From Diplonema japonicum (lineage: Eukaryota; Euglenozoa; Diplonemea; Diplonemida; Diplonemidae): a stretch of DNA of 64,000 bases. The DNA lies in NCBI GenBank assembly GCA_964019335.1, contig OZ025722.1, forward strand, positions 248,001 to 312,000, read 5' to 3'. The stretch's first letter is position 1. Each line of letters begins with the position of its first letter. The notes beneath the pieces are model-generated. The model had not been told where the DNA came from. It was given only the letters and a program-made list of their open reading frames with translations, and made no database searches. Below, piece by piece: positions 21,401-33,100 of the stretch. The position numbers and the translations under genes were made by a program.

Positions 21401-24400
21401 GGGCGCCTGAACTTCCTCGGCTGGGAGATCGCGATCGACCTCGCGGTGAGCAAGACCCGCTTCTACATCAACGCCTGGATGGACCCGGTGGACCTGGACA
21501 TCGGAGGGTTCAAGATGCGGATCGGGAACCGCTTGGAGAACAAGGTGGCGGTGGGCGGGGCGAAGTTCCTGGTGGACCTGCAGGTGGCGCCGTCCCCGAG
21601 CGCCCTGATCGACATCGGGGGAGCCTTCGACATCCCGATGCTGAAGGCGTACGGCTACCTGAACGTGACCCTGAACGCGGAGATCTTCTCCTTCTCGGCG
21701 GGGATCAGCCTCTTCGGCGGGGCGCTGTCCTCGCACGTGAACGTGACCTGGAACTGGGACCTCACCTTCTTCAAGATGGAGCTGCGGGACATGAACTTCC
21801 TGGAGGTGGTGAAGATCAAGCAGGTCCTCTTCATGTACGACTTGACACAACCGATCCCGTACGCCATCTTCCAGTGCAAGATCCAGGTCCTGTTCATAAA
21901 CCTCGAGGCGAAGGTGGAGGTGAACGGGAACGAGATCGACTTCGCGGTGACGGTGGACCTGGCGCTCGTGACGACGACGGTGAGCGGGCACGCGACGGTC
22001 GCCTCGAGCTTCGAGGACTCGGAGTTCGACATCTCTGTGTCGGTGTCTCTGGGGGACCTGGGGCAGGCGATCGTGGACGGGATCAACGACGCGTGCAAGG
22101 CGGTGGCGAAGGTGGCGACGGAGGCCTGGAACTTCGTGGAGGGGAAGGTGCAGGCTTTGTGGACCGGGATCAAGGACGTCTTCAACAACGCTTTGAGCGC
22201 GATCAAGAACGCGGTCGGGGCCTTCCTGGACAGCATCGAGGACGTGATCGCGGACGTGGTGGGGGCGCTGAAGGAGGTCCCGGTGCTCGGGAAGATCGTG
22301 GAGGCCGGTGAGAAGCTCCTGGACGGGGACTTCGAGGGGGCGGCGCAGTCCTTCGGGAGCGCGATCGGGATCTTCAGCACGGAGGGGCACAAGATCGTGG
22401 ACGCGGGGGGCAAGAACGAGTACGGGTGCAAGTACGTGAAGGAGCAGTGGAGGGAGTGCTGGTGCCACGGGCTGTGCGCCTTCGGGAAGACCTGCAAGAC
22501 GAAGTCCGGGTCGAAGTACGCGGAGCCGGGGTGCATGGAGGACGTGGCGCTCGCGGCGGCGGAGGTGAAGACGAAGTCCGACAAGATGGCGAAGAAGAGG
22601 GGGGTGATCGACGACTCGAAGGAGATCAACCCGGGGTTGGAGAGCATCGACGCCGGGACGGCGGTCCCGATGCCGTCGCTGCAGCCGTCGACGGTGTCGG
22701 TGCCGTTCGGGTCGAACTCGGCGGCGGCGGCGGGGGCCTTCAACGGCGGGGTGAAGCAGTACGGCGGGAAGGGCTCTGGCGGCGGGCTGTCCGGGTCGGA
22801 GCAGGCGGTGTCCCTCAGCAACATGCCGTACGACTTCACGTCGCAGGCGAGCTACGACGCGAGCGTGGAGAACACGCAGAACAGGATGGTGACGGCGATG
22901 AAGGACAAGGCGCTGGAGAAGCAAGGGGGGATGGGGAGCGACATCAGCAGCGAGGCGGGGCTGGTGGCGCGGAACCCCCCGGTCCTCGGGGCCGCGACCT
23001 CGTACACCTTCCGCTGCGACCAACCGATCAACCTGGACAGCCTGAAGCCGCAGCCCGTGTACATCGACCCCGCGTGCACCTCGGGGGCCGTGGTGGTGAT
23101 GCTGAGGAAGACCACGCTCCCGACCTCGCAGTTCCCGAACAGGATCTGCGGCTCCTACTTCCTGGAGGTGGTGTGGCAGCTGCAGGACAACCCGGCCTGC
23201 GGGGGGACCTCGGACGAGGTGAAGCAGATCATCACGGTGGAGCCGGCCCCGCCCGCCTTCTCCTTCTTCCCGGCGGACGCGCACATCAACACGCAGCAGA
23301 CCCTGGACCCGGCGGTGCTGGGGATCGCGGAGGGGGAGTCCCCCTGCAAGCAGGAGTTCGACATCTTCTCCGTGGACAGCGACCCGAAGCCGGTGGAAAA
23401 CCAGTGCGGGAAGTGGACGATCGAGAGGACGTGGACGATCGTCCCCTACTTCTCCGACGCGGTGTGCACGGGGACCTTCGCGGACAGCAGCAGCAGGATC
23501 CAGACCATTTATATCACGGACGAGACGGCCCCTGTCTTCACCTACACCCCCGGGGCGGAAATAGAGGTTCCCTTCTTCGAGAACTTCGGGTCGGCGAACC
23601 CGATCCCGCTGACGGAGGAGCAGACGCACGCCGACTTCGCGGGGATGAACCTGGTGTCGGAGCCGACGACGACGACCTCGGTGGACGGCCCGCTCGTGAG
23701 GCAGTCGGTGAACCTGGAGGACGAGCCGACCTGCAGGGACCGCGGGCTCGCGCAGCAGACGAGGACCTGGACCACGACCGACAAGTGCGGGAACAGCAGG
23801 ACCTTCCAGCAGACGGTGAAGGTGCAGCACCCTCCGACCGCGCTGACGACGACGCAGCAGTGGACCCCGGCGGACCAGCTCTTCGTCCACTGGGTCGGGA
23901 TAAACCAGCTCCCCGAGGTGTGCCACGCCGGGAAGGAGGTGGTCGGGGGCCCGAAGGGGTTCAAGCCGCTGGACGACTCGGCGACGGCGACGCACGACTG
24001 CGTGGACGCTCCCTGGACGGAGGACGGGTGCAGGAGGCTGGCCCCCGAGACCCCGACCTACACGGAGCAGGTCTACTCGGAGCCGCCGCGCTTCGTGAGC
24101 TTCCCCTCGGACATCACGATCAACACGACGCACTCGCTCCACCCGGACAGCGGGCTGGGGAGGCCGAGCGGGGCAGCCTACTGCGGGACCCCCCTCAGCA
24201 TCCCCTTCCGCGACGCGGAGCCCGTCCTCATCTCCTGCGGGGTGTGGGAGATCAAGCGAACCTGGAAGGTGCAGCCGCACTACAAGGACTGCGGGGAGGA
24301 CTTCGACGCCTACCCGGACTCCCTGACGACGACGCGCGTGCAGACGATCACGGTGGAGGACCTGTTCGCCCCCGAGTTCATCGAGACCCCCGAGGCGGAC

Positions 24401-25702
24401 CAGTTCGTGCACTTCCTGTCGGACTACGGCCCCTCGGTGACGGGGGTGCCCCTCGTGGAGGACATCGCGACCCACCCGGACATGGCAGCCCTGAACCTCG
24501 TCTCCTACCCGATCAAGCTGGAGTACGCGGACGTCGCCTTCGACTTCCACAGCGACGCGCAGAGCTGCAGCGAGGGGCTCGCCGCGGTGACGAGGAGGTG
24601 GACCACCCGCGACCGCTGCGAGACCACGGCGACCTGGGAGCAGGTGGTGCGGGTGGAGCACCCGCGCGCGGAGGGCGGGATGGGGGAGATGGGGAACGCC
24701 ACCCAGTTCCAGGCCTTCTCCGTCGGGGACATTTATTTGGAGAACACGACCGTCGGGGACGTCGGCTCCGTGGAGGAGGTGACCCTGAAGAGGAGCGTCG
24801 CCGACAGGGTCGTCGCGGGGATCGCGGAGCCGCTGACGGACCACTGCGGGATGCCCGTCCAGGAGCTCGGGGACAGCGCAGCCGACAACATCACCGACTT
24901 CTCGGAGGCGCTCCTGAACCTCCCGCCCCTCCGCACGGGGGCCATGAAGATCACCTGCCCCGACCAGAACCAGTCCCTCTGCAAGGTCGACATGCTGACC
25001 CCCAACTCCACAACGAAGGTCACCATCGACGACGACAACAACATGCTGCTCGAGGGCGACGGCGACCTGTACAACATCTTCTCGGTGAAGGGGAACGAGT
25101 GGCTCATTCCCACCCCGCACCCTGTGCACCACACCTGGTGGGGCTGGGACCACTGGCACACCCACAAGTGGCACAAGGATGTGTGGAGGACCGACCCGAA
25201 GCCGACCATGACTGTGAGGGCATCTGGATGGGTCATCATGAACATCGAGTACGGACACCTGGACCACAGGCTGGACACCCTGAGAGACACCATTTTCGAG
25301 GGGAGGTCCCTCGGGGCCCCCTTCACCATCTACAACATGAAGCAGATCTGCGAGAGCCACAGCGACTGGCACAGGGAGAGGGAGTGCAGGTACATCCACC
25401 ACTGGTGGGGCTGGCACCACTGGCACCACCATGGTCACCACCACGGGCACAACCACCACGGGAACCACGGGCACCACACCTGGCACTGGCACTCCCACTG
25501 GAAGGGCTTCCACGACACCAACATGCTGCTGAAGAACGTGACCCTGCACGGGACCCTCGTCACCCAAGACGAGAGGGTGAGGCTCGAGATCGAGAAGTCG
25601 AGGGTCTATGGGCAGGTCATCTCCGCTGGGAGAAAATTGTACGTAGAGGACACACAGTTCCACTGCAACCTCTTCCCTGCCAACACCCCGTGCCCGCAGT
25701 AG
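18428..25702 (+). CDS. Giant secreted His/Trp-rich multidomain protein, copy 2 (reference copy)
   Basis: 2,424 residues with no family recognised. A signal peptide ([20 protein letters not shown]) is followed by an acidic helical segment (~35-125), a first beta-rich domain, a (VPTP)19 stalk (244-319) and a six-Cys-type segment ([18 protein letters not shown], ~329-346). A long beta-rich body follows to ~1205, then amphipathic helices (~1210-1320) recalling lipid-binding proteins, and a Cys-rich patch ([12 protein letters not shown], ~1345). Ig/HYR-like modules span ~1515-2080, and a two-module unit is duplicated there. Last come two histidine/tryptophan clusters ([15 protein letters not shown] at ~2235 and [18 protein letters not shown] at ~2320). 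There is no transmembrane anchor or GPI-type tail, so it is probably secreted or wall/matrix-bound. The clusters suggest metal binding (inference). Codon use is strongly G/C-ending, which fits high expression. Confidence 0.9.
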   Translation: MVRSRMPLLLWSASLLVVLAGAQDTAPSTTTTSEPLTVFSLASSLSETVDAFRGTVADALVDRADALIDALGVKSAVEAMVESTDRLNDLKDQTVEALDNMMDFLEGDEVDTYTDELTNLATNLKPYIRTFSGQCNSSVASASRKALLLEASQNHLKRRIAKPLARNCDQQAFGCPLFTVTLGFDVSYTRLKKGNFHFTPSVGLGVSVGVDTAPLDNWYNHIFVGIGLGWGVGFSYEYTAAPAVPTPVPTPVPTPVPTPVPTPVPTPVPTPVPTPVPTPVPTPVPTPVPTPVPTPVPTPVPTPVPTPVPTPVPTPVPTPAPTPEPSSACTTDNDCGLDEVCTMGLCVMETTTKGGRKALSVEERREAELLAAPTDKKGFFANTKFELSLSVEWFANAGAYSGFAFTIGVDMPEIVQAVTGIEGATIVFTHPHWRCFEVVSASNWWGSVLFGGFGLTLKSWELFTKTNAQATGEMDAAIDGLQEKVKKSLPEVIASWKKQRAEAITDALGNKWSGIGFSLGMAATLEDTNDKTSLGYRKEECPFNTPEPPAVPEANDTASINNNNNNKNGGGSRELLDSASDLGDFVELIRPVLRDGEVTMPFCLGACSNPTPTTSISGTGRIGQATTCDGVEASVWLDQITMANVAYLVTSNFDRDVANALDTILSPVLSFGIQDTKLALAATTSGVKLYAIGSPKLPDVLEGDFLEVIADLTSSFRVSASAELTFSGSAVLELRVGTDPDNSESNFALVNTAGTLGMSIYIQFEHVFGGTPTQSLGVNIPLKICVERCSEVYANRYFLFLIGDLSLVVSPTAQLVRGTLTMDGWWYRALGLPFLHIGDIVLGAEWDLKSPIPTGFVIGGAVCLGKEANCKTDTAPFIEGRTYVGVSATLPEDNFFIAMVSELTIGGVIDLVSEYVPALDTVSIPGKLGESGIYPYDKDYKTKCAGQLDGYANETTLDLECFAFFSFSPIKEQRLAFRSGDVVIPAGVALQGRLNFLGWEIAIDLAVSKTRFYINAWMDPVDLDIGGFKMRIGNRLENKVAVGGAKFLVDLQVAPSPSALIDIGGAFDIPMLKAYGYLNVTLNAEIFSFSAGISLFGGALSSHVNVTWNWDLTFFKMELRDMNFLEVVKIKQVLFMYDLTQPIPYAIFQCKIQVLFINLEAKVEVNGNEIDFAVTVDLALVTTTVSGHATVASSFEDSEFDISVSVSLGDLGQAIVDGINDACKAVAKVATEAWNFVEGKVQALWTGIKDVFNNALSAIKNAVGAFLDSIEDVIADVVGALKEVPVLGKIVEAGEKLLDGDFEGAAQSFGSAIGIFSTEGHKIVDAGGKNEYGCKYVKEQWRECWCHGLCAFGKTCKTKSGSKYAEPGCMEDVALAAAEVKTKSDKMAKKRGVIDDSKEINPGLESIDAGTAVPMPSLQPSTVSVPFGSNSAAAAGAFNGGVKQYGGKGSGGGLSGSEQAVSLSNMPYDFTSQASYDASVENTQNRMVTAMKDKALEKQGGMGSDISSEAGLVARNPPVLGAATSYTFRCDQPINLDSLKPQPVYIDPACTSGAVVVMLRKTTLPTSQFPNRICGSYFLEVVWQLQDNPACGGTSDEVKQIITVEPAPPAFSFFPADAHINTQQTLDPAVLGIAEGESPCKQEFDIFSVDSDPKPVENQCGKWTIERTWTIVPYFSDAVCTGTFADSSSRIQTIYITDETAPVFTYTPGAEIEVPFFENFGSANPIPLTEEQTHADFAGMNLVSEPTTTTSVDGPLVRQSVNLEDEPTCRDRGLAQQTRTWTTTDKCGNSRTFQQTVKVQHPPTALTTTQQWTPADQLFVHWVGINQLPEVCHAGKEVVGGPKGFKPLDDSATATHDCVDAPWTEDGCRRLAPETPTYTEQVYSEPPRFVSFPSDITINTTHSLHPDSGLGRPSGAAYCGTPLSIPFRDAEPVLISCGVWEIKRTWKVQPHYKDCGEDFDAYPDSLTTTRVQTITVEDLFAPEFIETPEADQFVHFLSDYGPSVTGVPLVEDIATHPDMAALNLVSYPIKLEYADVAFDFHSDAQSCSEGLAAVTRRWTTRDRCETTATWEQVVRVEHPRAEGGMGEMGNATQFQAFSVGDIYLENTTVGDVGSVEEVTLKRSVADRVVAGIAEPLTDHCGMPVQELGDSAADNITDFSEALLNLPPLRTGAMKITCPDQNQSLCKVDMLTPNSTTKVTIDDDNNMLLEGDGDLYNIFSVKGNEWLIPTPHPVHHTWWGWDHWHTHKWHKDVWRTDPKPTMTVRASGWVIMNIEYGHLDHRLDTLRDTIFEGRSLGAPFTIYNMKQICESHSDWHRERECRYIHHWWGWHHWHHHGHHHGHNHHGNHGHHTWHWHSHWKGFHDTNMLLKNVTLHGTLVTQDERVRLEIEKSRVYGQVISAGRKLYVEDTQFHCNLFPANTPCPQ
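19157..19384 (+). repeat. 12-bp VPTP minisatellite, 19 units (copy 2)
   Basis: The same unit order as copy 1: nineteen VPTP units and a closing APTP, all in frame. Confidence 0.95.
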
Positions 25703-26664
25703 AAGTGAAGAAAAAAAAACATACTTATTACCACCTACTACTACTTCTTCTTCTTCTTCTTCCCCCCCTCTTCGCTTTTTATCTTATACCCCTTTTAAAC
25801 ACACAAGGTTTAGTTTCGTTTTATGAAAAAAAGAAAGAAAAAGAAAAAAAAGAAAAAAAAGAAGAAGAAGAAGAAGAAAATACAATAATGAAGGAAGCCC
25901 CTCGTCCTGAGACGGTTCGGAATCATGTTTGTATTCCCCTTCCCTCCCCTCCCCTTTTTTATCCTCCCTCAACTCCTTCTATAACCTAAAAGAAGGTTTT
26001 TTACCGATTCCATTTTTTTTTTTTTGCTCCCATTTTTGTTGAAATGAGGAAAAAAAAAAAAAAAAAGAAATGTTGACGCTAATATCCCCCCCCTCCCCCT
26101 CTTTTTTCTTTTGCATTTATTGCGGCTTCGTAATAGTGGGCCGGTTATCAGAAGTATCGCGAGGTGGTGAGAACTGTAGAGGAAGGAGAAGGGGCAAAAA
26201 AAAAAAAAAAAAAAAAAAACCCATTCTCCATCCACCCACCCAACCTTTCTCAATCTCGCGTTCTGTTACTCCAGACTCCAAAGCTGCTCCTTGCTAGTTT
26301 GGTTTTTTCTCTCTTTTTTTTTTTCTTCTTTTCTTTTTTTCTCTCGTAGTGGCCGATTTAAGTTGAACATGTAAGGCTTTTACCTTTGTGAATTAAGCTA
26401 TATAACCGATTTATCTCTTTTTTCTTGAGGACCACATTTTCTTTTTCTTTTTCTTCTTCTTCCCTTCTTAACATTTTCCTCAACTTGTAGACCATTCCCT
26501 TTTTCATTTTCCCGGCTGACCACATTTTCAGTGTGTTCCAAAGGAATTTAAAAAAAAAAAAAGAAGAAGAAAAGAAAACGAGAGAAAAAAACCTCATTCT
26601 TTTTATGTTTTCTCTCCTCTCTTTTTCACATAAGGTGTTGATGCTCTTGCTGGCTATGATGATA

Positions 26665-26685
26665 CTTCTTTTAACTTTAAAGAAG
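26665..26685 (+). other. Conserved hairpin block upstream of copy 3
   Basis: CTTCTTTTAA-CT-TTAAAGAAG forms a stem of 9 pairs with one bulged T. It lies about 520 bp upstream of the start codon, directly before GATCAAGCCCAAGAAACA. Confidence 0.4.
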
Positions 26686-27085
26686 ATCAAGCCCAAGAAA
26701 CACGTACCTTTATTTGCCTCTTTATCATCCCGGACAGTGAGCTCCCCTCCCCCCCCCCCCCCCCCCCTGCGCACTGAAATGTTATCGAAATCCTTTCAGT
26801 AGAGATAAGGGGGACGTTTCAAAACATGGAACCTCCTTCATCTCGTTTCCTTTTTTTTTCTTCTTCTTTCTTTCTGGTTTTTTCCATCCCACAAGCATCG
26901 CCAAAATATCGAGGTGTTGCCGGCTCTTTTCTTTCCTCCTCCTTCTTCGCCTTCTTTCTTCTTTTTTTTAAGAAGAAGAAGCTTCCTTTCAGTAGACATT
27001 CCTTTATATTATATTTCCCCCCCTCCCTCCTTGTTTTTTTTTTTTTTTTTTTTTTTACCAAAATAATAATGACATCACTACAACA

Positions 27086-27086
27086 G
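27086..27086 (+). promoter_or_regulatory. Candidate leader acceptor of giant gene copy 3
   Basis: A run of over 20 T is followed by ACCAAAATAATAATGACATC and ACTACAACAG. The AG at 27086 is the first after the pyrimidine tract and lies 100 bases before the ATG. This geometry is typical of a trans-splice acceptor. Confidence 0.5.
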
Positions 27087-27151
27087 GTTGACAAACAAAC
27101 AAAAAGAAAAAGAAAAAGAAAAAGACTAAAAAGGGGAAGCACCCCATCTCC

Positions 27152-27183
<32 letters not shown>

Positions 27184-27185
27184 CA

Positions 27186-30100
27186 ATGGTCAGAAGCCGC
27201 ATGCCGCTTCTGTTATGGAGCGCGTCACTGCTTGTGGTGCTCGCGGGGGCGCAGGACACGGCACCGTCTACGACAACGACCTCTGAGCCGCTGACGGTGT
27301 TCTCTCTGGCGTCGTCTCTGTCGGAGACGGTGGACGCCTTCAGGGGGACGGTGGCGGACGCGCTGGTGGACCGGGCGGACGCCCTGATCGACGCGCTCGG
27401 GGTGAAGAGCGCTGTGGAGGCGATGGTGGAGAGCACGGATCGACTGAACGACCTGAAGGACCAGACGGTGGAGGCCCTGGACAACATGATGGACTTCCTG
27501 GAAGGGGACGAGGTGGACACCTACACGGACGAGCTGACGAACCTCGCGACGAACCTGAAGCCCTACATCCGAACCTTCTCTGGACAGTGCAACTCGTCGG
27601 TGGCCTCGGCAAGCAGGAAGGCCCTGCTCCTGGAGGCGTCGCAGAACCACCTGAAGAGGCGTATCGCGAAGCCGCTGGCGAGGAACTGCGACCAGCAGGC
27701 CTTCGGGTGCCCGCTCTTCACGGTGACCCTTGGCTTCGACGTCTCTTACACGCGCTTGAAGAAGGGGAACTTCCACTTCACCCCCTCTGTGGGGCTCGGG
27801 GTGAGCGTCGGGGTGGACACGGCCCCTCTGGACAACTGGTACAACCACATCTTTGTCGGGATCGGTCTTGGTTGGGGTGTTGGTTTCAGCTATGAGTACA
27901 CGGCTGCTCCTGCTGTTCCTACCCCTGTCCCCACACCTGTTCCTACCCCTGTCCCTACACCGGTTCCTACACCTGTTCCTACACCTGTCCCTACACCTGT
28001 TCCTACACCTGTTCCTACACCTGTTCCTACACCGGTTCCTACACCGGTTCCTACACCTGTCCCCACACCTGTTCCGACCCCTGTCCCCACCCCTGTCCCT
28101 ACACCTGTTCCGACTCCGGTTCCGACCCCTGTCCCCACCCCTGTCCCCACGCCGGCCCCTACCCCGGAGCCCTCGAGCGCGTGCACGACGGACAACGACT
28201 GTGGGCTGGACGAGGTCTGCACGATGGGGCTGTGCGTGATGGAGACGACGACGAAAGGGGGGAGGAAGGCGCTGTCCGTGGAGGAGAGGCGGGAGGCGGA
28301 GCTGCTCGCAGCGCCGACGGACAAGAAGGGTTTCTTCGCGAACACGAAGTTCGAGCTGTCTTTGTCGGTGGAGTGGTTCGCGAACGCGGGGGCGTACAGC
28401 GGCTTCGCCTTCACGATCGGGGTGGACATGCCGGAGATCGTGCAGGCGGTGACGGGGATCGAGGGGGCGACGATCGTCTTCACGCACCCGCACTGGAGGT
28501 GCTTCGAGGTGGTGTCGGCGAGCAACTGGTGGGGGAGCGTGCTTTTCGGAGGGTTCGGGCTGACCCTGAAGTCGTGGGAGCTGTTCACGAAGACGAACGC
28601 GCAGGCGACGGGAGAGATGGACGCGGCGATCGACGGGCTGCAGGAGAAGGTGAAGAAGTCGCTTCCGGAGGTGATCGCGAGTTGGAAGAAGCAGCGGGCG
28701 GAGGCGATCACCGACGCGCTCGGGAACAAGTGGTCCGGGATCGGGTTCAGCCTCGGGATGGCGGCGACCTTGGAGGACACGAACGACAAGACGAGTTTGG
28801 GGTACCGAAAGGAGGAGTGCCCGTTCAACACCCCGGAGCCCCCTGCGGTTCCCGAGGCGAACGACACGGCTTCTATCAACAACAACAACAACAACAAGAA
28901 CGGCGGCGGCTCAAGGGAACTCTTGGACTCAGCATCAGACCTCGGAGACTTCGTGGAACTGATAAGACCAGTCCTCAGAGACGGAGAGGTGACGATGCCC
29001 TTCTGCCTCGGAGCCTGCAGCAACCCGACCCCGACCACCTCGATCTCGGGGACCGGACGGATCGGGCAGGCAACGACCTGCGACGGGGTGGAGGCGAGCG
29101 TGTGGTTGGACCAAATAACGATGGCGAACGTGGCCTACCTGGTGACGAGCAACTTCGACAGGGACGTGGCGAACGCCCTGGACACGATCCTGTCGCCCGT
29201 GCTGTCCTTCGGGATCCAGGACACGAAGCTCGCCCTCGCGGCGACGACCTCCGGGGTGAAGCTGTACGCGATCGGGTCGCCGAAGCTTCCGGACGTGCTG
29301 GAGGGGGACTTCTTGGAGGTGATCGCGGACCTCACGTCGAGCTTCCGGGTGTCGGCGAGCGCGGAGCTGACGTTCTCCGGGTCGGCGGTGCTGGAGCTGC
29401 GGGTGGGGACGGACCCGGACAACTCGGAGAGCAACTTCGCCCTCGTGAACACGGCGGGGACCCTCGGGATGAGCATCTACATCCAGTTCGAGCACGTGTT
29501 CGGGGGGACGCCGACGCAGAGCCTCGGGGTGAACATCCCGCTGAAGATCTGCGTGGAGCGGTGCTCTGAGGTCTACGCGAACCGCTACTTCCTGTTCCTC
29601 ATCGGGGACCTGTCGCTGGTGGTGAGCCCGACGGCGCAGCTGGTGCGCGGGACCCTCACCATGGACGGGTGGTGGTACCGCGCCTTGGGGCTCCCCTTCC
29701 TCCACATCGGGGACATCGTCCTCGGGGCGGAGTGGGACCTGAAGTCCCCGATCCCGACAGGGTTCGTTATCGGGGGCGCGGTCTGCCTCGGGAAGGAGGC
29801 GAACTGCAAGACGGACACGGCGCCCTTCATCGAGGGCCGCACCTACGTCGGGGTGAGCGCGACCCTCCCGGAGGACAACTTCTTCATCGCGATGGTGTCG
29901 GAGCTCACCATCGGCGGGGTCATCGACCTCGTGTCGGAGTACGTCCCCGCCCTGGACACGGTGTCGATCCCGGGGAAGCTCGGGGAGTCCGGGATCTACC
30001 CCTACGACAAGGACTACAAGACGAAGTGCGCGGGGCAGCTGGACGGCTACGCGAACGAGACCACGCTGGATTTGGAGTGCTTCGCCTTCTTCTCCTTCAG

Positions 30101-33100
30101 CCCTATCAAGGAGCAGAGGCTGGCCTTCCGGAGCGGGGACGTGGTGATCCCCGCCGGGGTCGCCCTGCAGGGGCGCCTGAACTTCCTCGGCTGGGAGATC
30201 GCGATCGACCTCGCGGTGAGCAAGACCCGCTTCTACATCAACGCCTGGATGGACCCGGTGGACCTGGACATCGGAGGGTTCAAGATGCGGATCGGGAACC
30301 GCTTGGAGAACAAGGTGGCGGTGGGCGGGGCGAAGTTCCTGGTGGACCTGCAGGTGGCGCCGTCCCCGAGCGCCCTGATCGACATCGGGGGAGCCTTCGA
30401 CATCCCGATGCTGAAGGCGTACGGCTACCTGAACGTGACCCTGAACGCGGAGATCTTCTCCTTCTCGGCGGGGATCAGCCTCTTCGGCGGGGCGCTGTCC
30501 TCGCACGTGAACGTGACCTGGAACTGGGACCTCACCTTCTTCAAGATGGAGCTGCGGGACATGAACTTCCTGGAGGTGGTGAAGATCAAGCAGGTCCTCT
30601 TCATGTACGACTTGACACAACCGATCCCGTACGCCATCTTCCAGTGCAAGATCCAGGTCCTGTTCATAAACCTCGAGGCGAAGGTGGAGGTGAACGGGAA
30701 CGAGATCGACTTCGCGGTGACGGTGGACCTGGCGCTCGTGACGACGACGGTGAGCGGGCACGCGACGGTCGCCTCGAGCTTCGAGGACTCGGAGTTCGAC
30801 ATCTCTGTGTCGGTGTCTCTGGGGGACCTGGGGCAGGCGATCGTGGACGGGATCAACGACGCGTGCAAGGCGGTGGCGAAGGTGGCGACGGAGGCCTGGA
30901 ACTTCGTGGAGGGGAAGGTGCAGGCTTTGTGGACCGGGATCAAGGACGTCTTCAACAACGCTTTGAGCGCGATCAAGAACGCGGTCGGGGCCTTCCTGGA
31001 CAGCATCGAGGACGTGATCGCGGACGTGGTGGGGGCGCTGAAGGAGGTCCCGGTGCTCGGGAAGATCGTGGAGGCCGGTGAGAAGCTCCTGGACGGGGAC
31101 TTCGAGGGGGCGGCGCAGTCCTTCGGGAGCGCGATCGGGATCTTCAGCACGGAGGGGCACAAGATCGTGGACGCGGGGGGCAAGAACGAGTACGGGTGCA
31201 AGTACGTGAAGGAGCAGTGGAGGGAGTGCTGGTGCCACGGGCTGTGCGCCTTCGGGAAGACCTGCAAGACGAAGTCCGGGTCGAAGTACGCGGAGCCGGG
31301 GTGCATGGAGGACGTGGCGCTCGCGGCGGCGGAGGTGAAGACGAAGTCCGACAAGATGGCGAAGAAGAGGGGGGTGATCGACGACTCGAAGGAGATCAAC
31401 CCGGGGTTGGAGAGCATCGACGCCGGGACGGCGGTCCCGATGCCGTCGCTGCAGCCGTCGACGGTGTCGGTGCCGTTCGGGTCGAACTCGGCGGCGGCGG
31501 CGGGGGCCTTCAACGGCGGGGTGAAGCAGTACGGCGGGAAGGGCTCTGGCGGCGGGCTGTCCGGGTCGGAGCAGGCGGTGTCCCTCAGCAACATGCCGTA
31601 CGACTTCACGTCGCAGGCGAGCTACGACGCGAGCGTGGAGAACACGCAGAACAGGATGGTGACGGCGATGAAGGACAAGGCGCTGGAGAAGCAAGGGGGG
31701 ATGGGGAGCGACATCAGCAGCGAGGCGGGGCTGGTGGCGCGGAACCCCCCGGTCCTCGGGGCCGCGACCTCGTACACCTTCCGCTGCGACCAACCGATCA
31801 ACCTGGACAGCCTGAAGCCGCAGCCCGTGTACATCGACCCCGCGTGCACCTCGGGGGCCGTGGTGGTGATGCTGAGGAAGACCACGCTCCCGACCTCGCA
31901 GTTCCCGAACAGGATCTGCGGCTCCTACTTCCTGGAGGTGGTGTGGCAGCTGCAGGACAACCCGGCCTGCGGGGGGACCTCGGACGAGGTGAAGCAGATC
32001 ATCACGGTGGAGCCGGCCCCGCCCGCCTTCTCCTTCTTCCCGGCGGACGCGCACATCAACACGCAGCAGACCCTGGACCCGGCGGTGCTGGGGATCGCGG
32101 AGGGGGAGTCCCCCTGCAAGCAGGAGTTCGACATCTTCTCCGTGGACAGCGACCCGAAGCCGGTGGAAAACCAGTGCGGGAAGTGGACGATCGAGAGGAC
32201 GTGGACGATCGTCCCCTACTTCTCCGACGCGGTGTGCACGGGGACCTTCGCGGACAGCAGCAGCAGGATCCAGACCATTTATATCACGGACGAGACGGCC
32301 CCTGTCTTCACCTACACCCCCGGGGCGGAAATAGAGGTTCCCTTCTTCGAGAACTTCGGGTCGGCGAACCCGATCCCGCTGACGGAGGAGCAGACGCACG
32401 CCGACTTCGCGGGGATGAACCTGGTGTCGGAGCCGACGACGACGACCTCGGTGGACGGCCCGCTCGTGAGGCAGTCGGTGAACCTGGAGGACGAGCCGAC
32501 CTGCAGGGACCGCGGGCTCGCGCAGCAGACGAGGACCTGGACCACGACCGACAAGTGCGGGAACAGCAGGACCTTCCAGCAGACGGTGAAGGTGCAGCAC
32601 CCTCCGACCGCGCTGACGACGACGCAGCAGTGGACCCCGGCGGACCAGCTCTTCGTCCACTGGGTCGGGATAAACCAGCTCCCCGAGGTGTGCCACGCCG
32701 GGAAGGAGGTGGTCGGGGGCCCGAAGGGGTTCAAGCCGCTGGACGACTCGGCGACGGCGACGCACGACTGCGTGGACGCTCCCTGGACGGAGGACGGGTG
32801 CAGGAGGCTGGCCCCCGAGACCCCGACCTACACGGAGCAGGTCTACTCGGAGCCGCCGCGCTTCGTGAGCTTCCCCTCGGACATCACGATCAACACGACG
32901 CACTCGCTCCACCCGGACAGCGGGCTGGGGAGGCCGAGCGGGGCAGCCTACTGCGGGACCCCCCTCAGCATCCCCTTCCGCGACGCGGAGCCCGTCCTCA
33001 TCTCCTGCGGGGTGTGGGAGATCAAGCGAACCTGGAAGGTGCAGCCGCACTACAAGGACTGCGGGGAGGACTTCGACGCCTACCCGGACTCCCTGACGAC

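Larger units (their letters stand above)
25703..27185. other. Spacer between copies 2 and 3 (1,483 bp), repeat-unit part
   Basis: Noncoding. It contains AAGAAG and TTC runs, A/T/C homopolymers, a hairpin block at 26665-26685, two copies of TCCTTTCAGTAGA (26791 and 26984), and a T-run ending in CTACAACAG at 27086. An open frame from 26826 reaches the giant gene in phase, but it is poly-F/K and is not conserved before copies 1 and 2. Confidence 0.8.

Noticed and set aside
20165-25663. Antisense open frame of 1,832 codons (also in copies 1, 3 and 4)
   Set aside because: Composition is Arg/His/Val/Leu/Pro/Asp-rich throughout with no domain, and it is the mirror image of G/C-ending sense codons. 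It is a shadow of the giant gene.
22426-25989. +1-frame open frame of 1,187 codons overlapping copy 2
   Set aside because: Gly/Arg/Asp-rich frame shadow of the real gene that continues into poly-K/E spacer.
26826-27185. N-terminal extension of giant gene copies 3 and 4
   Set aside because: The extra 120 codons are poly-F, poly-K and poly-S from homopolymers and have no counterpart in copies 1 and 2. The ATG at 27186 starts a clear signal peptide.
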